Shown here piece after piece: positions 17,631 through 25,988 of a DNA stretch of 64,000 bases; position 1 is the stretch's first letter; every line of letters begins with the position of its first letter. The notes under the pieces were generated by a model. That model worked only from the letters and a program-made list of their open reading frames with translations, made no database searches and had not been told where the DNA came from. This DNA comes from Cohnella xylanilytica (GTDB lineage Bacteria > Bacillota > Bacilli > Paenibacillales > Paenibacillaceae): the NCBI RefSeq assembly GCF_014212175.1, contig NZ_JACJVR010000085.1, positions 1 through 64,000 of the forward strand. The letters run 5' to 3'. The translations under genes were made by a program, and so were the position numbers.

Positions 17631-18799
17631 GCTTTGAGCGCCTCCTGCATAGCGGTGATGGGCAGCTTCTTTAAACCATGAACGACAAAGGTCGGCAGCG
17701 GCTCCATCGTCTTGCCCTCCGTGATGTGGAAGATCGGCATACGTTCGCTTAGCGCCTCGAACACGATGCGCGCTTCCATGCGAGCGAGCGGCATCCCCAT
17801 ACAATGATGAACGCCGTGACCGAAAGCCAACTGACCCGTCAGCTGTCGGGTAATGTCGAACCGATCGGCCTGCTCGAACTTGCTCTCGTCCCGATTGGCG
17901 GAACCCAGTATGACGGTCACGAATTCACCCGCCTTCAGGCTCTGTCCTCTGAATTCCGTATCCGCTCTGACCACTCGGTTCATCATCTGGACAGACGAGC
18001 GGAAACGCAGCACCTCTTCGATCGCCTGCGGAATGAGCTCCTTCCTCTCGCACAGCAACCGCCACTGGTCGGGAAACTCCAGGAAAGTGCGGACCGCGTT
18101 CCCCAGCAGGTGAGTCGTCGTCTCATTGCCGGCTACCATGAGCAGAACGCAAAACTCGACTGCCTCCACGTCGGACAGCTGTTGCCCATCGATTTCCGCG
18201 ATCGCAAGCCGCGAGATAAGATCCTCCTTCGGATCTTTTCTACGCTCCATAATCTGCTCTCGGAAATAGTGCTTCATCTCTCGAATGGCGGCGACATGTT
18301 CGGGCAATTCGTCCGTATTCCCATGCAAGAGCCGCAACGAAGCGGCAACGATGGTATCCGACCAGTGCTTGAATTTCAGACGGTCGACCTCGGATATGCC
18401 GAGCATCTCGGCAATCACGTTTACCGGGAGGGGAATCGCGATATCGTCGACAAAATCGAAGGATCCTTTGCGCAAGGCTACATCGATTAACCGGCTGGCC
18501 ATCTCTCGGATGCGGGGCTCGAGAGCGGCGACCGCCTTCGGAGTAAACGCATGCTGCGCTAGCGATCGAAGCTGGGTATGTCTCGGGGGATCCATGCTGC
18601 TGAGTTGATTGTTCAAGCCCAGCTCGGACGAGAAGCCTTCGAAGATAGCCGACGAGAACGTATGGTGGTCGGCCATGACTTGGCGCACCTCGTCGTATCT
18701 CGCAATAAGCCAGCCCAACTGCTCATGGCGGCTTATCCCTTCCTTGCTTCGCAATTCTGCATACCACGGATAGGGATCCACTCGCAAATCAAACGTCAT
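17627..18799 (-). CDS. Cytochrome P450
   Basis: This 390-residue soluble bacterial P450 carries all hallmarks: I-helix oxygen-binding segment AGNETTT (223-229), K-helix E-x-x-R (Glu262, Arg265), and the heme-ligand loop FGHGVHHCMG with Cys333 as the axial thiolate. It is of CYP107/CYP109-like size and class; substrate unknown. It needs a ferredoxin and reductase supplied from elsewhere, since none is in the window. AAGGAGGT precedes the ATG. The gene is translationally coupled to the peptide gene at 17439-17630, which is the unusual feature of this locus. Confidence 0.93.
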   Translation of the reverse strand: MTFDLRVDPYPWYAELRSKEGISRHEQLGWLIARYDEVRQVMADHHTFSSAIFEGFSSELGLNNQLSSMDPPRHTQLRSLAQHAFTPKAVAALEPRIREMASRLIDVALRKGSFDFVDDIAIPLPVNVIAEMLGISEVDRLKFKHWSDTIVAASLRLLHGNTDELPEHVAAIREMKHYFREQIMERRKDPKEDLISRLAIAEIDGQQLSDVEAVEFCVLLMVAGNETTTHLLGNAVRTFLEFPDQWRLLCERKELIPQAIEEVLRFRSSVQMMNRVVRADTEFRGQSLKAGEFVTVILGSANRDESKFEQADRFDITRQLTGQLAFGHGVHHCMGMPLARMEARIVFEALSERMPIFHITEGKTMEPLPTFVVHGLKKLPITAMQEALKA

Positions 18800-18989
18800 A
18801 ATGACCTCCTTAAATCTTCAAAATGAAGTGGCGCTGCGCTTTCCAATGATCACTATACTCTTACACCTATTCCCATAGTAAGGGGAGAGAGGTCCCGAAG
18901 ACTGGGAAAGGTATTCCTGAGGACCGGGATTTCTCCCCGCTAATCTAATGCCGCTAGAGCAGCGCATAGCATAACTTGTCCCATTAAAT

Positions 18990-19022
18990 AAGGGCATGTT
19001 GGAGTTGTTCCAACATGCCCTT
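18990..19022 (-). terminator. Intrinsic terminator of the 19034-19729 gene
   Basis: AAGGGCATGTTGGA (18990-19003) pairs perfectly with TCCAACATGCCCTT (19009-19022) around a 5-nt loop. In minus-strand RNA it is followed by a UAUUUAAU tract. Confidence 0.85.
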
Positions 19023-19033
19023 CGAGGTTATCG

Positions 19034-19729
19034 TCATTGCTCAACCTGTCTCACCCAAACCCGAAGCGGTCCGACCGACGTCCAACCCGCGCCGAGGGCG
19101 GCCTTCAGATCTTCGCCGCGTTCATAGCCGACGATCGGGAGCCCCGGATACTCCATCGAGGCCAGAGCCGTTATCTCGGCCCATAAGCGTTCATCGGGCG
19201 TATCCGCCGCGAACACGTTGGAGACCCCGACCGCGCCGCCGCCCAGACTTGCGATAAACCCCGACCGTCCGCCGTCGTTCTCGCGAATGAATAGGTTCAA
19301 GTCGTCGCGTCCCAGCAGCTCCGGCCGAATGATCGTATCCGTTCCGTTGGCGGCGTTCCACCGCGACAGGACTTCCGGCGTCGCAACCCGCCGCCAGGAA
19401 GCGGAGAGGGGTTCGGCGAATGGCACGGGTTCATGGCATATCCATTCCGCTTCAAATAGGACGCGATACCCGGAGGATTCCAGGTCGAGATTCGCATAAC
19501 TGTCTTTAATACTTGAAATAGCTCTGCCTTCGGCGAACCGATGGATTTCTTCCGCGGTTGCATCCCGGCTTAGCGTAACGATATCCGGGTAATAGAGAGG
19601 CGCCTGCCCCCTTGTTCCCCATGCATCCCGCGTCGACACATGGGGGATGCCGTGCGTATCGCATACGATTCCACACCAAACGGCATTGTTCAGCACGGCC
19701 CGATCGACCGGCGATTTCTCGTTTATCAT
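19034..19729 (-). CDS. Uncharacterised protein, possible GNAT-like fold
   Basis: A 231-residue protein with no signal peptide or membrane segment. The C-terminal half (strand, GFIASLGGGAVGVSNVF, helix, LPIVGYERGEDLKAALGAGW, strand) has the rhythm of an acetyltransferase fold, but I cannot identify a convincing acetyl-CoA loop, so no function is claimed. GGAGG precedes the ATG at normal spacing. It is 35 bp downstream of the 19765-20166 gene in the same direction and ends at a strong terminator. Confidence 0.6.
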   Translation of the reverse strand: MINEKSPVDRAVLNNAVWCGIVCDTHGIPHVSTRDAWGTRGQAPLYYPDIVTLSRDATAEEIHRFAEGRAISSIKDSYANLDLESSGYRVLFEAEWICHEPVPFAEPLSASWRRVATPEVLSRWNAANGTDTIIRPELLGRDDLNLFIRENDGGRSGFIASLGGGAVGVSNVFAADTPDERLWAEITALASMEYPGLPIVGYERGEDLKAALGAGWTSVGPLRVWVRQVEQ

Positions 19730-19764
19730 CTCGTTGCCTCCGATTCATGCGAAATGTTACACGG

Positions 19765-20166
19765 TTAGCCTGCGTCTCGTGACTCCGCGCGCGCAAGATC
19801 CACCGTATCTCCGCTCACCTTGAAGATCACGTAACGATGGTTCCATATTCGCGACGTGACGATCGCCTTCCTGCCGTCCTTCTCGAAGAAGTAGCCGGAG
19901 CCTTCTTGCTCCGCGAACGTCCAGCCTTCCCGGCTCATTCGTTCCTTCAGAAGCTCCTCCTGCCGGTTCAGCTTGGCCAGGTACTGCGGGATGCCGCGCT
20001 CGTCCGCTCCCATCTCCACGATCTGCCGATCCGTCGTCTCCAGGACGTACATGCGCTTCAGATTGCTCATTCCGATCGAATTCGCATATAGGACAGCGGC
20101 GATCAAGAAGAGCGCCGCAGCGCCTCCGAAGCCGATCAGAACGAATTTCCAGGGACTGTTTTTCAT
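19765..20166 (-). CDS. Uncharacterised small membrane-anchored protein
   Basis: A 133-residue protein with one N-terminal hydrophobic helix (about residues 8-29) and a hydrophilic extracellular domain of roughly 100 residues rich in charged helices then beta strands (SGYFFEKDGRKAIVTSRIWNHRYVIFKVS). It is not a lipoprotein, since no Cys follows the helix. AGGA lies 8 nt before the ATG. It probably shares a transcript with the next gene (19034-19729). Function unknown. Confidence 0.6.
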   Translation of the reverse strand: MKNSPWKFVLIGFGGAAALFLIAAVLYANSIGMSNLKRMYVLETTDRQIVEMGADERGIPQYLAKLNRQEELLKERMSREGWTFAEQEGSGYFFEKDGRKAIVTSRIWNHRYVIFKVSGDTVDLARAESRDAG

Positions 20167-20200
20167 CCGTATTCCTACCGCCCTTTTTTACGCTAACGTC

Positions 20201-20234
20201 ACGGAACGCGACTAGCGAAGCTACGGCGTTCCGT
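20201..20234. other. Perfect inverted repeat upstream of the 19765-20166 gene
   Basis: ACGGAACGC (20201-20209) pairs with GCGTTCCGT (20226-20234), and the interior can extend the hairpin with TAGC-GAA-GCTA. It lies 35 bp before the small membrane-protein gene; it could be an operator or a leader hairpin. Confidence 0.5.
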
Positions 20235-20303
20235 ACATTTGAAGGATTCTGGAAAACTCTCCAATAGGTAGACGATCTTTATCCTGGATTCGTTACAGAT
20301 AAA

Positions 20304-20334
20304 GAGCTCAACCCGTAAAGAACGGGCTGAGCTC
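20304..20334 (-). terminator. Intrinsic terminator of the SDR gene
   Basis: GAGCTCAACCCGT and ACGGGCTGAGCTC form a 13-bp stem with one mismatch and a 5-nt loop. In minus-strand RNA it is followed by UUUAUCUG. Confidence 0.75.
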
Positions 20335-20397
20335 ATGATGCGATTGCTCCCGATTCAAAGCCTTCCGCCGCTTCTTCCGCGTTGTAGAGCGAGAAGT

Positions 20398-21267
20398 TCA
20401 GCCATTCGCTTGAACGCTCCCGCCAATAAATTCATGGCTGTATATCTCAGAGACTTTTTCCAGCACGCGTTGCGCATGTTCTGTAAATTTCAAGTCCGCA
20501 ATCCGATTTTTCAACAAAAACACGCCGGTCTCATTGCGGTGTTTGCCGAAGGCTCCCTCGTATAACAGGTTGGCGCCATGGGTAGGCGGAGAGGAAAAAA
20601 ACTTCATAAACAGTTCGAACCATGCCGTCAGCCCGGAATCCTTTCCTTTTCTTAGAGTGTTGTTAATTCCCGGGTCAACGCTGCGGATCTTGATGTCTTC
20701 CTTGGCAAGCTGCGGTGCCGCGGCTTGAGTCCACAACGAAAGCGCCAGCTTTGAAGTCGCATAAGGGCCGAACATTTTGCGGAAGGTTTTGGGATGCTCC
20801 AGGTTGTCGATCGTAAACTCCTTCGTAAATCTAAACACCTGCGATGAAGTGTTAATCACCGTTTTGAAGCGGCCGTTGTTCAACAGCCCCTTCAATTCCA
20901 TCAGAATGATATAAGGGACGACCGTCAACAATTCATAGTGCTTTTCGCGTCCTTGTCTCGAATAGCTCAGCTCGCTGGAGCCGCCTCCGGCGTTGTTGAA
21001 CAAAATATCGATCCGCTGCTCCTTGCCTTTGATTTCTTCCAAAGAGGGTCTCAAGCTGCCATAATCGGTGAGATCCGTCACTTTATAGGCTCGAAGCCAT
21101 CCGTTCCTGAGGTGATCTTGAATGAAGCTATCGTCCGCTGGAAAATCGGATCGGTTCAGAGCAACCACCTGCCAGTTCTCCGACAGCAATCTCCGCGTTA
21201 AGGCCAACCCGATCCCGCTATTCGCGCCGGTAATCAGGGCGATATGTTCTCGTTGATTCGTCTTCAA
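20398..21267 (-). CDS. Short-chain dehydrogenase/reductase
   Basis: The 289-residue Rossmann enzyme has the NAD(P)-binding TGANSGIG (13-20), the NNAG motif (91-94), catalytic Ser near 141-142 and the Y-x-x-x-K pair in YATSK (169-173). It should oxidise or reduce a carbonyl/alcohol group of a small molecule; substrate unknown. It is read in the same direction as the MDR gene upstream (50 bp gap), so the two oxidoreductases probably form an operon. Base composition is lower in GC than in the purine region. Confidence 0.9.
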   Translation of the reverse strand: MKTNQREHIALITGANSGIGLALTRRLLSENWQVVALNRSDFPADDSFIQDHLRNGWLRAYKVTDLTDYGSLRPSLEEIKGKEQRIDILFNNAGGGSSELSYSRQGREKHYELLTVVPYIILMELKGLLNNGRFKTVINTSSQVFRFTKEFTIDNLEHPKTFRKMFGPYATSKLALSLWTQAAAPQLAKEDIKIRSVDPGINNTLRKGKDSGLTAWFELFMKFFSSPPTHGANLLYEGAFGKHRNETGVFLLKNRIADLKFTEHAQRVLEKVSEIYSHEFIGGSVQANG

Positions 21268-21316
21268 TGTATGTCCTCCTTCCTATTGCAGAACGTTCGC
21301 CGGTTATTTGCGCCCA

Positions 21317-22315
21317 TCAGTCGGAGGCGGGCAGGAGAATCAGTTTGCCGCGGGCACGCCCGCTCTGACTGATCTCGACGGCTGAACGCCATGCGTCGAG
21401 GGCGAAGGTCTTGGCGACCGGAATCGTGAACTTGCCTTCCGCTGCGTATTGGGCAAAGTCGCCGACAACGTCATAACGAAGAGTATGTAATTCTCCGTAG
21501 CTGGCGCGAACGCCAAATTCGGCGGCTGCGGCGAAATCGCTGACGGTTAGGACGCGCTCGGGATGCCCATTGACGATTTGGATCAGATCCATCATGGAAC
21601 CGCCGATTGGCGCGGCATCGAAGGCGAGGTCGACCGGCTGCTTCGCCAGTTCGGTCGCTCGCTCGACCATTCCATCCCCGTACGAGGTCACCATGGCTCC
21701 CATGGCGCGGAGTTTGTCGGCGTAAGTGGGACCGGCGGTTGCGACTACGCGAGCACCGCGCATGAGGGCAATCTGGACGGCGGCGAAGCCTACCGTTGTG
21801 CCGGCGCCGTGCACGAGTACGGTCTGGCCCGATCTCACCCCGAGAGCATCGATGCCTCTATAGGCGGTTTCGACCGCCATTGGCAGTGCCGCGGCCTGTA
21901 CAAAGTCGAGTCCCTCCGGCATGCGGAACCAGTAGTACATGATCGCTCGGTCGGACGCGCCGGCGCTCGATCCGCCCATGAAGTCGGCGGCCCCCAGGAC
22001 GGCATCGCCGATGGCGACGTCGGTCACGCCCTCTCCAATGGCGTCTACAATCCCTGCTACGTCCAGTCCAATCCCTCGAGGCAAGGGCAGTTGACCGGCA
22101 AAATGTCCTCGGCACATCGCCCAGTCGACCGGATTTAACCCGCAAGCGCGTACGCTCACGCGAATGCGTCCCGGACCTGGTTCCGGGATTGCCGCCTCCT
22201 CCAGACGCAAGACATCGGCCGGTTCGCCGTAGTCGTGGAACCGAATTGTCCGCATGGCAACAGGGTTGGATGCCTGATTGTTCGCATCTTTGACAGAAGG
22301 ATCTAAATTCTCCAT
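21317..22315 (-). CDS. Medium-chain reductase, NADPH:quinone oxidoreductase-like
   Basis: A 332-residue zinc-independent MDR enzyme. The N-terminal GroES-like domain holds VRACGLNPVDWAMCRG, and the Rossmann part holds the cofactor loop VLVHGAGTTVGFAAVQIALMRG. The lack of structural-zinc cysteines places it with QOR-type enzymes, which reduce quinones or alkenals with NADPH. The first about 20 residues are an extra hydrophilic tail; GGAGGG supports the ATG at 22315. It is followed at 50 bp by the SDR gene. Confidence 0.88.
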   Translation of the reverse strand: MENLDPSVKDANNQASNPVAMRTIRFHDYGEPADVLRLEEAAIPEPGPGRIRVSVRACGLNPVDWAMCRGHFAGQLPLPRGIGLDVAGIVDAIGEGVTDVAIGDAVLGAADFMGGSSAGASDRAIMYYWFRMPEGLDFVQAAALPMAVETAYRGIDALGVRSGQTVLVHGAGTTVGFAAVQIALMRGARVVATAGPTYADKLRAMGAMVTSYGDGMVERATELAKQPVDLAFDAAPIGGSMMDLIQIVNGHPERVLTVSDFAAAAEFGVRASYGELHTLRYDVVGDFAQYAAEGKFTIPVAKTFALDAWRSAVEISQSGRARGKLILLPASD

Positions 22316-22504
22316 TTCGGTGTTCCCTCCATTTTGCTCTGATGGGCTAGCGTTCTGCGCCGCCGCTCCCCCATGATCAAGACTTTCTTCCCGGAGAAGA
22401 GCAGGTACAGGACCGATTATACAGCATCGAATTTATATAGTAAACTAAATTAATTAATTTTGTTCATTTTGTAACCTCAACCTGGTTCATAGGCCTTGCC
22501 CTCT

Positions 22505-22599
22505 AACGAATTCAGGAAACGCTATTTTGCGTCAAATGCCAAGGGCCACCGGGGGAAAAAAGGGGCTTCCAGCACGAAATAGCGTCTCCTCGATTCGTT
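22505..22599. repeat. Inverted-repeat element with TAACGRA...ACGCTATTT arms
   Basis: The left arm at 22505-22529 and right arm at 22575-22599 are near-complementary over 25 bp (core ACGCTATTT and AAATAGCGT) around a 45-nt centre. The same arm consensus, TAACGGA followed by AGA and CGCTATTT, recurs four times at 27901-28085, so this is a dispersed intergenic element family. Confidence 0.75.
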
Positions 22600-22648
22600 G
22601 GACGCGGACAACGAATCCGGATGCGAATGGGCCATCGTCGCAAACAAA

Positions 22649-22691
22649 AACCGCCGATCGGTTCCCCGATAAACGGGGAACCGCGGCGGTT
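22649..22691 (-). terminator. Intrinsic terminator of the purine operon
   Basis: AACCGCCG-AT-CGGTTCCCCG pairs with CGGGGAACCGCGGCGGTT (18 bp, 2-nt bulge, 5-nt loop); minus-strand RNA continues UUUUGUUUGC. It lies 30 bp after the purD stop. Confidence 0.88.
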
Positions 22692-22720
22692 CGCGTGAAA
22701 TGCTGCTTCTATGATTCCAT

Positions 22721-23980
22721 TCACACCAGAGCCTTCGCGGCGATGTCGGTGCGGTTCTGCTTGCCTTCGAACGTAATCTTGTCGGCCGCGTCGTACGCCT
22801 TGGCCCGCGCGGCCGCGATGTCCGCGCCGAGGCCGACGACGCCGAGCACGCGTCCGCCGTTCGTCACGATGCGGCCGTCCTTCTCCGCCGTGCCCGCGTG
22901 GAACACGAGCGCGTCCCCGGCGGCCTCCAGCCCCGAGATCGGCAGCCCCTTCGGGTACGAGCCCGGGTAGCCGCCCGACGCGAGAATGACGCAGACCGCG
23001 GCTTCGTCGCTCCAGGAGATGTCGATCTCCCCGAGCCGCCCGTTGATGGACGCGAGGAAAATATCGACGAGATCGGTCTTCAGACGCGGCAGCACGACCT
23101 GCGTCTCCGGGTCGCCGAAGCGCGCGTTGAACTCGATCGTCTTCGGGCCGTCCTTCGTAATCATGAGTCCGGCGAACAGCACGCCGCGGAACGGACGTCC
23201 CTCGGCCACCATCGCGCGCGCGGTGGGCCTCACGATGTTCTCGATCGCGTCGTTCACGATCGACTGCGGAATGTGCGGCAGCGGGGAATAGGTGCCCATG
23301 CCGCCCGTGTTCGGACCTTTGTCGCCGTCGAACACCGGCTTGTGGTCCTGCGCCGGCGACATCGGACGAACCGTCTCGCCGTCGACGAACGCGAGAATGG
23401 ACATCTCCTGTCCTTCGAGGAATTCCTCGATGACGACCTTCTCGCCGGCCGCCCCGAACGCCTTGCCGACCATCGTGTCGGCGAGCGCCTGCTCGGCTTC
23501 CTCGCGCGTGAAGCAGACGGTGACGCCTTTGCCCGCCGCCAGCCCGTCCGCCTTGACGACGATCGGAACCGGCTGCGAGCGGAGGTACGCCAGAGCGGAC
23601 TCGTAGTCCGTGAACGTCTCGTACTTCGCGGTCGGGATGTCGTATTTCTTCAGCAGATTTTTCATGAAAATCTTGCTGCCCTCGATCTCCGCCGCGTTCT
23701 TCCGCGGACCGTACACCGGGATCTTCGCCGCTTCGAAGGCGTCGACGATGCCGGCCGCCAGCGGATCGTCCGGGCCGATGACGACGAGATCGATCGCGTT
23801 GTCGAGCGCGAACTGCACGAGCTGGTCGAACGCGAACTCGTCCAGATCGACGAGCTCCGCCAACTGCGCGATGCCCGCGTTGCCCGGGGCGCAGAAGATT
23901 TTTTTCACCTTGTCGCTCTTGCTCAGCGACCAGACGATGGCGTGCTCGCGGCCGCCCCGTCCGACGACGAGAATGCGCAC
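22721..23980 (-). CDS. purD: Phosphoribosylamine-glycine ligase (GAR synthetase)
   Basis: PurD joins glycine to phosphoribosylamine using ATP, step 2 of purine synthesis. The 419-residue length matches the family. The protein opens VRILVVGRGGREHAI with the N-terminal nucleotide-binding-like domain, then the ATP-grasp core (VVKADGLAAGKGVTVC, EGQEMSILAFVDG, FNARFGDPETQVVLPRL). The start is GTG at 23980 with AAGGAGGG upstream; a longer in-frame ATG at 24097 lies inside the previous gene. It is the last gene of the pur operon and ends at a strong terminator. Confidence 0.96.
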   Translation of the reverse strand: MRILVVGRGGREHAIVWSLSKSDKVKKIFCAPGNAGIAQLAELVDLDEFAFDQLVQFALDNAIDLVVIGPDDPLAAGIVDAFEAAKIPVYGPRKNAAEIEGSKIFMKNLLKKYDIPTAKYETFTDYESALAYLRSQPVPIVVKADGLAAGKGVTVCFTREEAEQALADTMVGKAFGAAGEKVVIEEFLEGQEMSILAFVDGETVRPMSPAQDHKPVFDGDKGPNTGGMGTYSPLPHIPQSIVNDAIENIVRPTARAMVAEGRPFRGVLFAGLMITKDGPKTIEFNARFGDPETQVVLPRLKTDLVDIFLASINGRLGEIDISWSDEAAVCVILASGGYPGSYPKGLPISGLEAAGDALVFHAGTAEKDGRIVTNGGRVLGVVGLGADIAAARAKAYDAADKITFEGKQNRTDIAAKALV

Positions 23981-23982
23981 GA

Positions 23983-24744
23983 TCAGGCCCCTCCTTCGGA
24001 ATGCTTGTTGATGACCGTCAGAGACGTCGCGCCGTCGCTCGCGCGAATCGTCTTGACCAGCAAGGAGATCTTGTTGTCTCCGTTCAGCAGGTTCCAATAG
24101 AACCGCGCCGTCTCCCCTTCGTCGTCGAACAGCGGAGCCAGCTGCGGCTCGCCCGCGAACGAAGGCAGCGGGTTGCCGTCTCCCACATACGTCGAGATGA
24201 AGTGGCCGTACCCGGCAATCGCCTTTTCATAATGGAAGAACTGGCGCTTCGTCTGAGACTCGTCGTTCTCGTTCGTCTTGAGGATGGACAGCTTGTACGC
24301 GTTCTGGCGATCCCCGAGATCGACGATGCCGGAGATGCGCGGCGTGAAATTCGGCGGGTCCGGCTCGTACGTGCGAGTCCCAAGCGCCTGCTCGAACGTT
24401 CCGCCTTGCTTCAGCGCTTCCCAGATCGTGTCGGTCTGGTCGCCGTTCGTGACGATATGCGCGCCGCCTTCATGGCGCAGCGGGTAGTAGATGATAAGCG
24501 AAGGATCGGACAGCTTCGCGGGATCGGCGGCTTCCGTCCGCAGGAATCCGTTCTCCTCCGGCACGAAGATCCGGTTGCGGCTGTTCTCGCTCCGCCCCAT
24601 GATCCAGTAGACCTGAACGTAACGCGTCGCGTCCGGCGTCAAGCCGATCACGATGCCGCGGCCCGGATAATCGTTCGCCTTGAGCTGCTCGACCGTGCGG
24701 TCCGCCAGCGTCTGCCACTTCGTGGCCGTGTTCGTCGTAGACAT
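23983..24744 (-). CDS. purO: PurO-like IMP cyclohydrolase
   Basis: A 253-residue protein that I recognise as the IMP cyclohydrolase family first known from archaeal PurO (PF07826-type): GRGIVIGLTPDATRYVQVYWIMGRSENSRNRIF near the start and ISGIVDLGDR and FISTYVGDG further on. It would close FAICAR to IMP, the last step of the pathway. It sits exactly where the cyclohydrolase function is expected, between a formyltransferase lacking the PurH cyclohydrolase domain and purD, 19 bp after the former and 2 bp before the latter. AGGAAGGGG precedes the ATG at somewhat long spacing. Assignment rests on family recognition by eye plus context. Confidence 0.82.
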   Translation of the reverse strand: MSTTNTATKWQTLADRTVEQLKANDYPGRGIVIGLTPDATRYVQVYWIMGRSENSRNRIFVPEENGFLRTEAADPAKLSDPSLIIYYPLRHEGGAHIVTNGDQTDTIWEALKQGGTFEQALGTRTYEPDPPNFTPRISGIVDLGDRQNAYKLSILKTNENDESQTKRQFFHYEKAIAGYGHFISTYVGDGNPLPSFAGEPQLAPLFDDEGETARFYWNLLNGDNKISLLVKTIRASDGATSLTVINKHSEGGA

Positions 24745-24763
24745 GTTCGTCGTCGCCCCTTCC

Positions 24764-25945
24764 TCAGTGATGGAACAGGCGTACGCCCGAATAGACCATG
24801 ACCATGTTGTAGTCGTTCGCCGCCTTGACCACTTCTTCGTCCCGCAGCGAGCTGCCGGCCTGAATGACGTACTTCACGCCGCTGCGGCTCGCCCGATCGA
24901 GATTGTCGCGGAACGGCAGGAAGGCGTCGGAGCCGTACGAGACGCCCTTCAGCCCGTTCAGCCATTCGCGCTTCTGTTCCCGCGTCAGACGGGCGGGCAC
25001 TTCTTCGAAGCAGCTCTCCCAAGCGGCCTGCTCGACCGGAGTGACTTCGTCCTCCAGCCACAGGTCGATCGCGTTGTTCTGCTCGGCGCGCGCCAGCCCT
25101 TCGCGGAACTTCATGTTCAGCGCGGCCGGGTGCTGGCGCAGGTACCAGCGGTCCGCCTTGTCGCCGGCGAGGCGCGTGCAGTGGATGCGCGACTGCTGGC
25201 CGGCGCCGATGCCGATCGTCTGGCCGTCCAGGGCGTAGCAGATGGAGTTGGACTGCGTATATTTGAGCGTGATGAGAGCGACGAGCAGGTCGCGCTTCGC
25301 GTGATCCGGCAGGTCCTTGTTCTCGGTGACGATCTTATCGAACACCGAAGCGTCCGGCACGGCGTTGTTGCGCTCTTGCTGCAGCTTCATGCCGAACAGC
25401 GTGCGCGTCTCGATCGGGTCCGGCACGTACTCGGGATCGATCTGCAGAATGAGGTACTTGCCGCCTTTCTTCTGCTTCAGGATCTCGAGAGCTTCCGGCG
25501 TGTATCCCGGCGCCACGACGAGGTCGGACACCTCGCGCTTCAGAAGCTGCGCGGTCGAAGCGTCGACGACGTCGCTCAGAGCGGCCGCGTCCCCGAAGGA
25601 GGACATGCGGTCGGCGCCGCGCGCGCGGGCGTAGGCCGTCGCCAGCTCGGACAGCTCCATGCCGTCGACGAAGTAAGCCTTCGCCAGCTCCGGCGACATC
25701 GGCGCGTACACGGCCGCTCCGGCGGGGCTCACGTGCTTGAACGAAGCCGCGGCCGGAAGCCCGGTCGCCTGGCGCAGCTCGCGCACCAATTGGAACGCGT
25801 TCAGCGCGTCCAGCAGGTTGATGAAGCCCGGGTCGCCGTTTACGACGGTCAGCGGCAGCGGCCGGCCGTCGTCGGAATAGATCTTCGCTTCCTTCTGGTG
25901 CGGGTTCATGCCGTATCGCAAAGCAATCTCTTTAACATCGCTCAT
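24764..25945 (-). CDS. purH: Stand-alone AICAR formyltransferase (PurH C-terminal domain only)
   Basis: The 393-residue enzyme contains only the AICAR transformylase part of PurH: RYGMNPHQKEAKIY at the start, the catalytic Lys-His of SFKHVSPAGAAV near residue 90, TLKYTQSNSICYA and GIGAGQQSRIHCTRLAG in the middle, and the family's terminal GVRLFHH. Bifunctional PurH is about 510 residues with an N-terminal MGS-like IMP cyclohydrolase, which is absent here; the start has its own GAGGA site and the preceding sequence is intergenic. It transfers formyl from 10-formyl-THF to AICAR. The next gene supplies a PurO-type cyclohydrolase. Confidence 0.93.
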   Translation of the reverse strand: MSDVKEIALRYGMNPHQKEAKIYSDDGRPLPLTVVNGDPGFINLLDALNAFQLVRELRQATGLPAAASFKHVSPAGAAVYAPMSPELAKAYFVDGMELSELATAYARARGADRMSSFGDAAALSDVVDASTAQLLKREVSDLVVAPGYTPEALEILKQKKGGKYLILQIDPEYVPDPIETRTLFGMKLQQERNNAVPDASVFDKIVTENKDLPDHAKRDLLVALITLKYTQSNSICYALDGQTIGIGAGQQSRIHCTRLAGDKADRWYLRQHPAALNMKFREGLARAEQNNAIDLWLEDEVTPVEQAAWESCFEEVPARLTREQKREWLNGLKGVSYGSDAFLPFRDNLDRASRSGVKYVIQAGSSLRDEEVVKAANDYNMVMVYSGVRLFHH

Positions 25946-25988
25946 GAATCGTTCCTCGTCCTTTCCTGTTTCGCATCGCCCTCGGGCT

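Larger units (their letters stand above)
22316..22720. other. Intergenic region between the purD terminator and the MDR gene
   Basis: No gene is seen. It holds the purD terminator (22649-22691), an inverted-repeat element (22505-22599) and an AT-rich stretch near 22420-22475 that probably carries the MDR promoter, although I cannot fix the -35/-10 boxes with confidence. Confidence 0.6.

Noticed and set aside
17439-17804. 121-codon version of the peptide gene starting inside the P450 gene
   Set aside because: The strong AGGAGG and the ATGA overlap with the P450 stop favour the start at 17630, which also places the signal peptide at the N-terminus.
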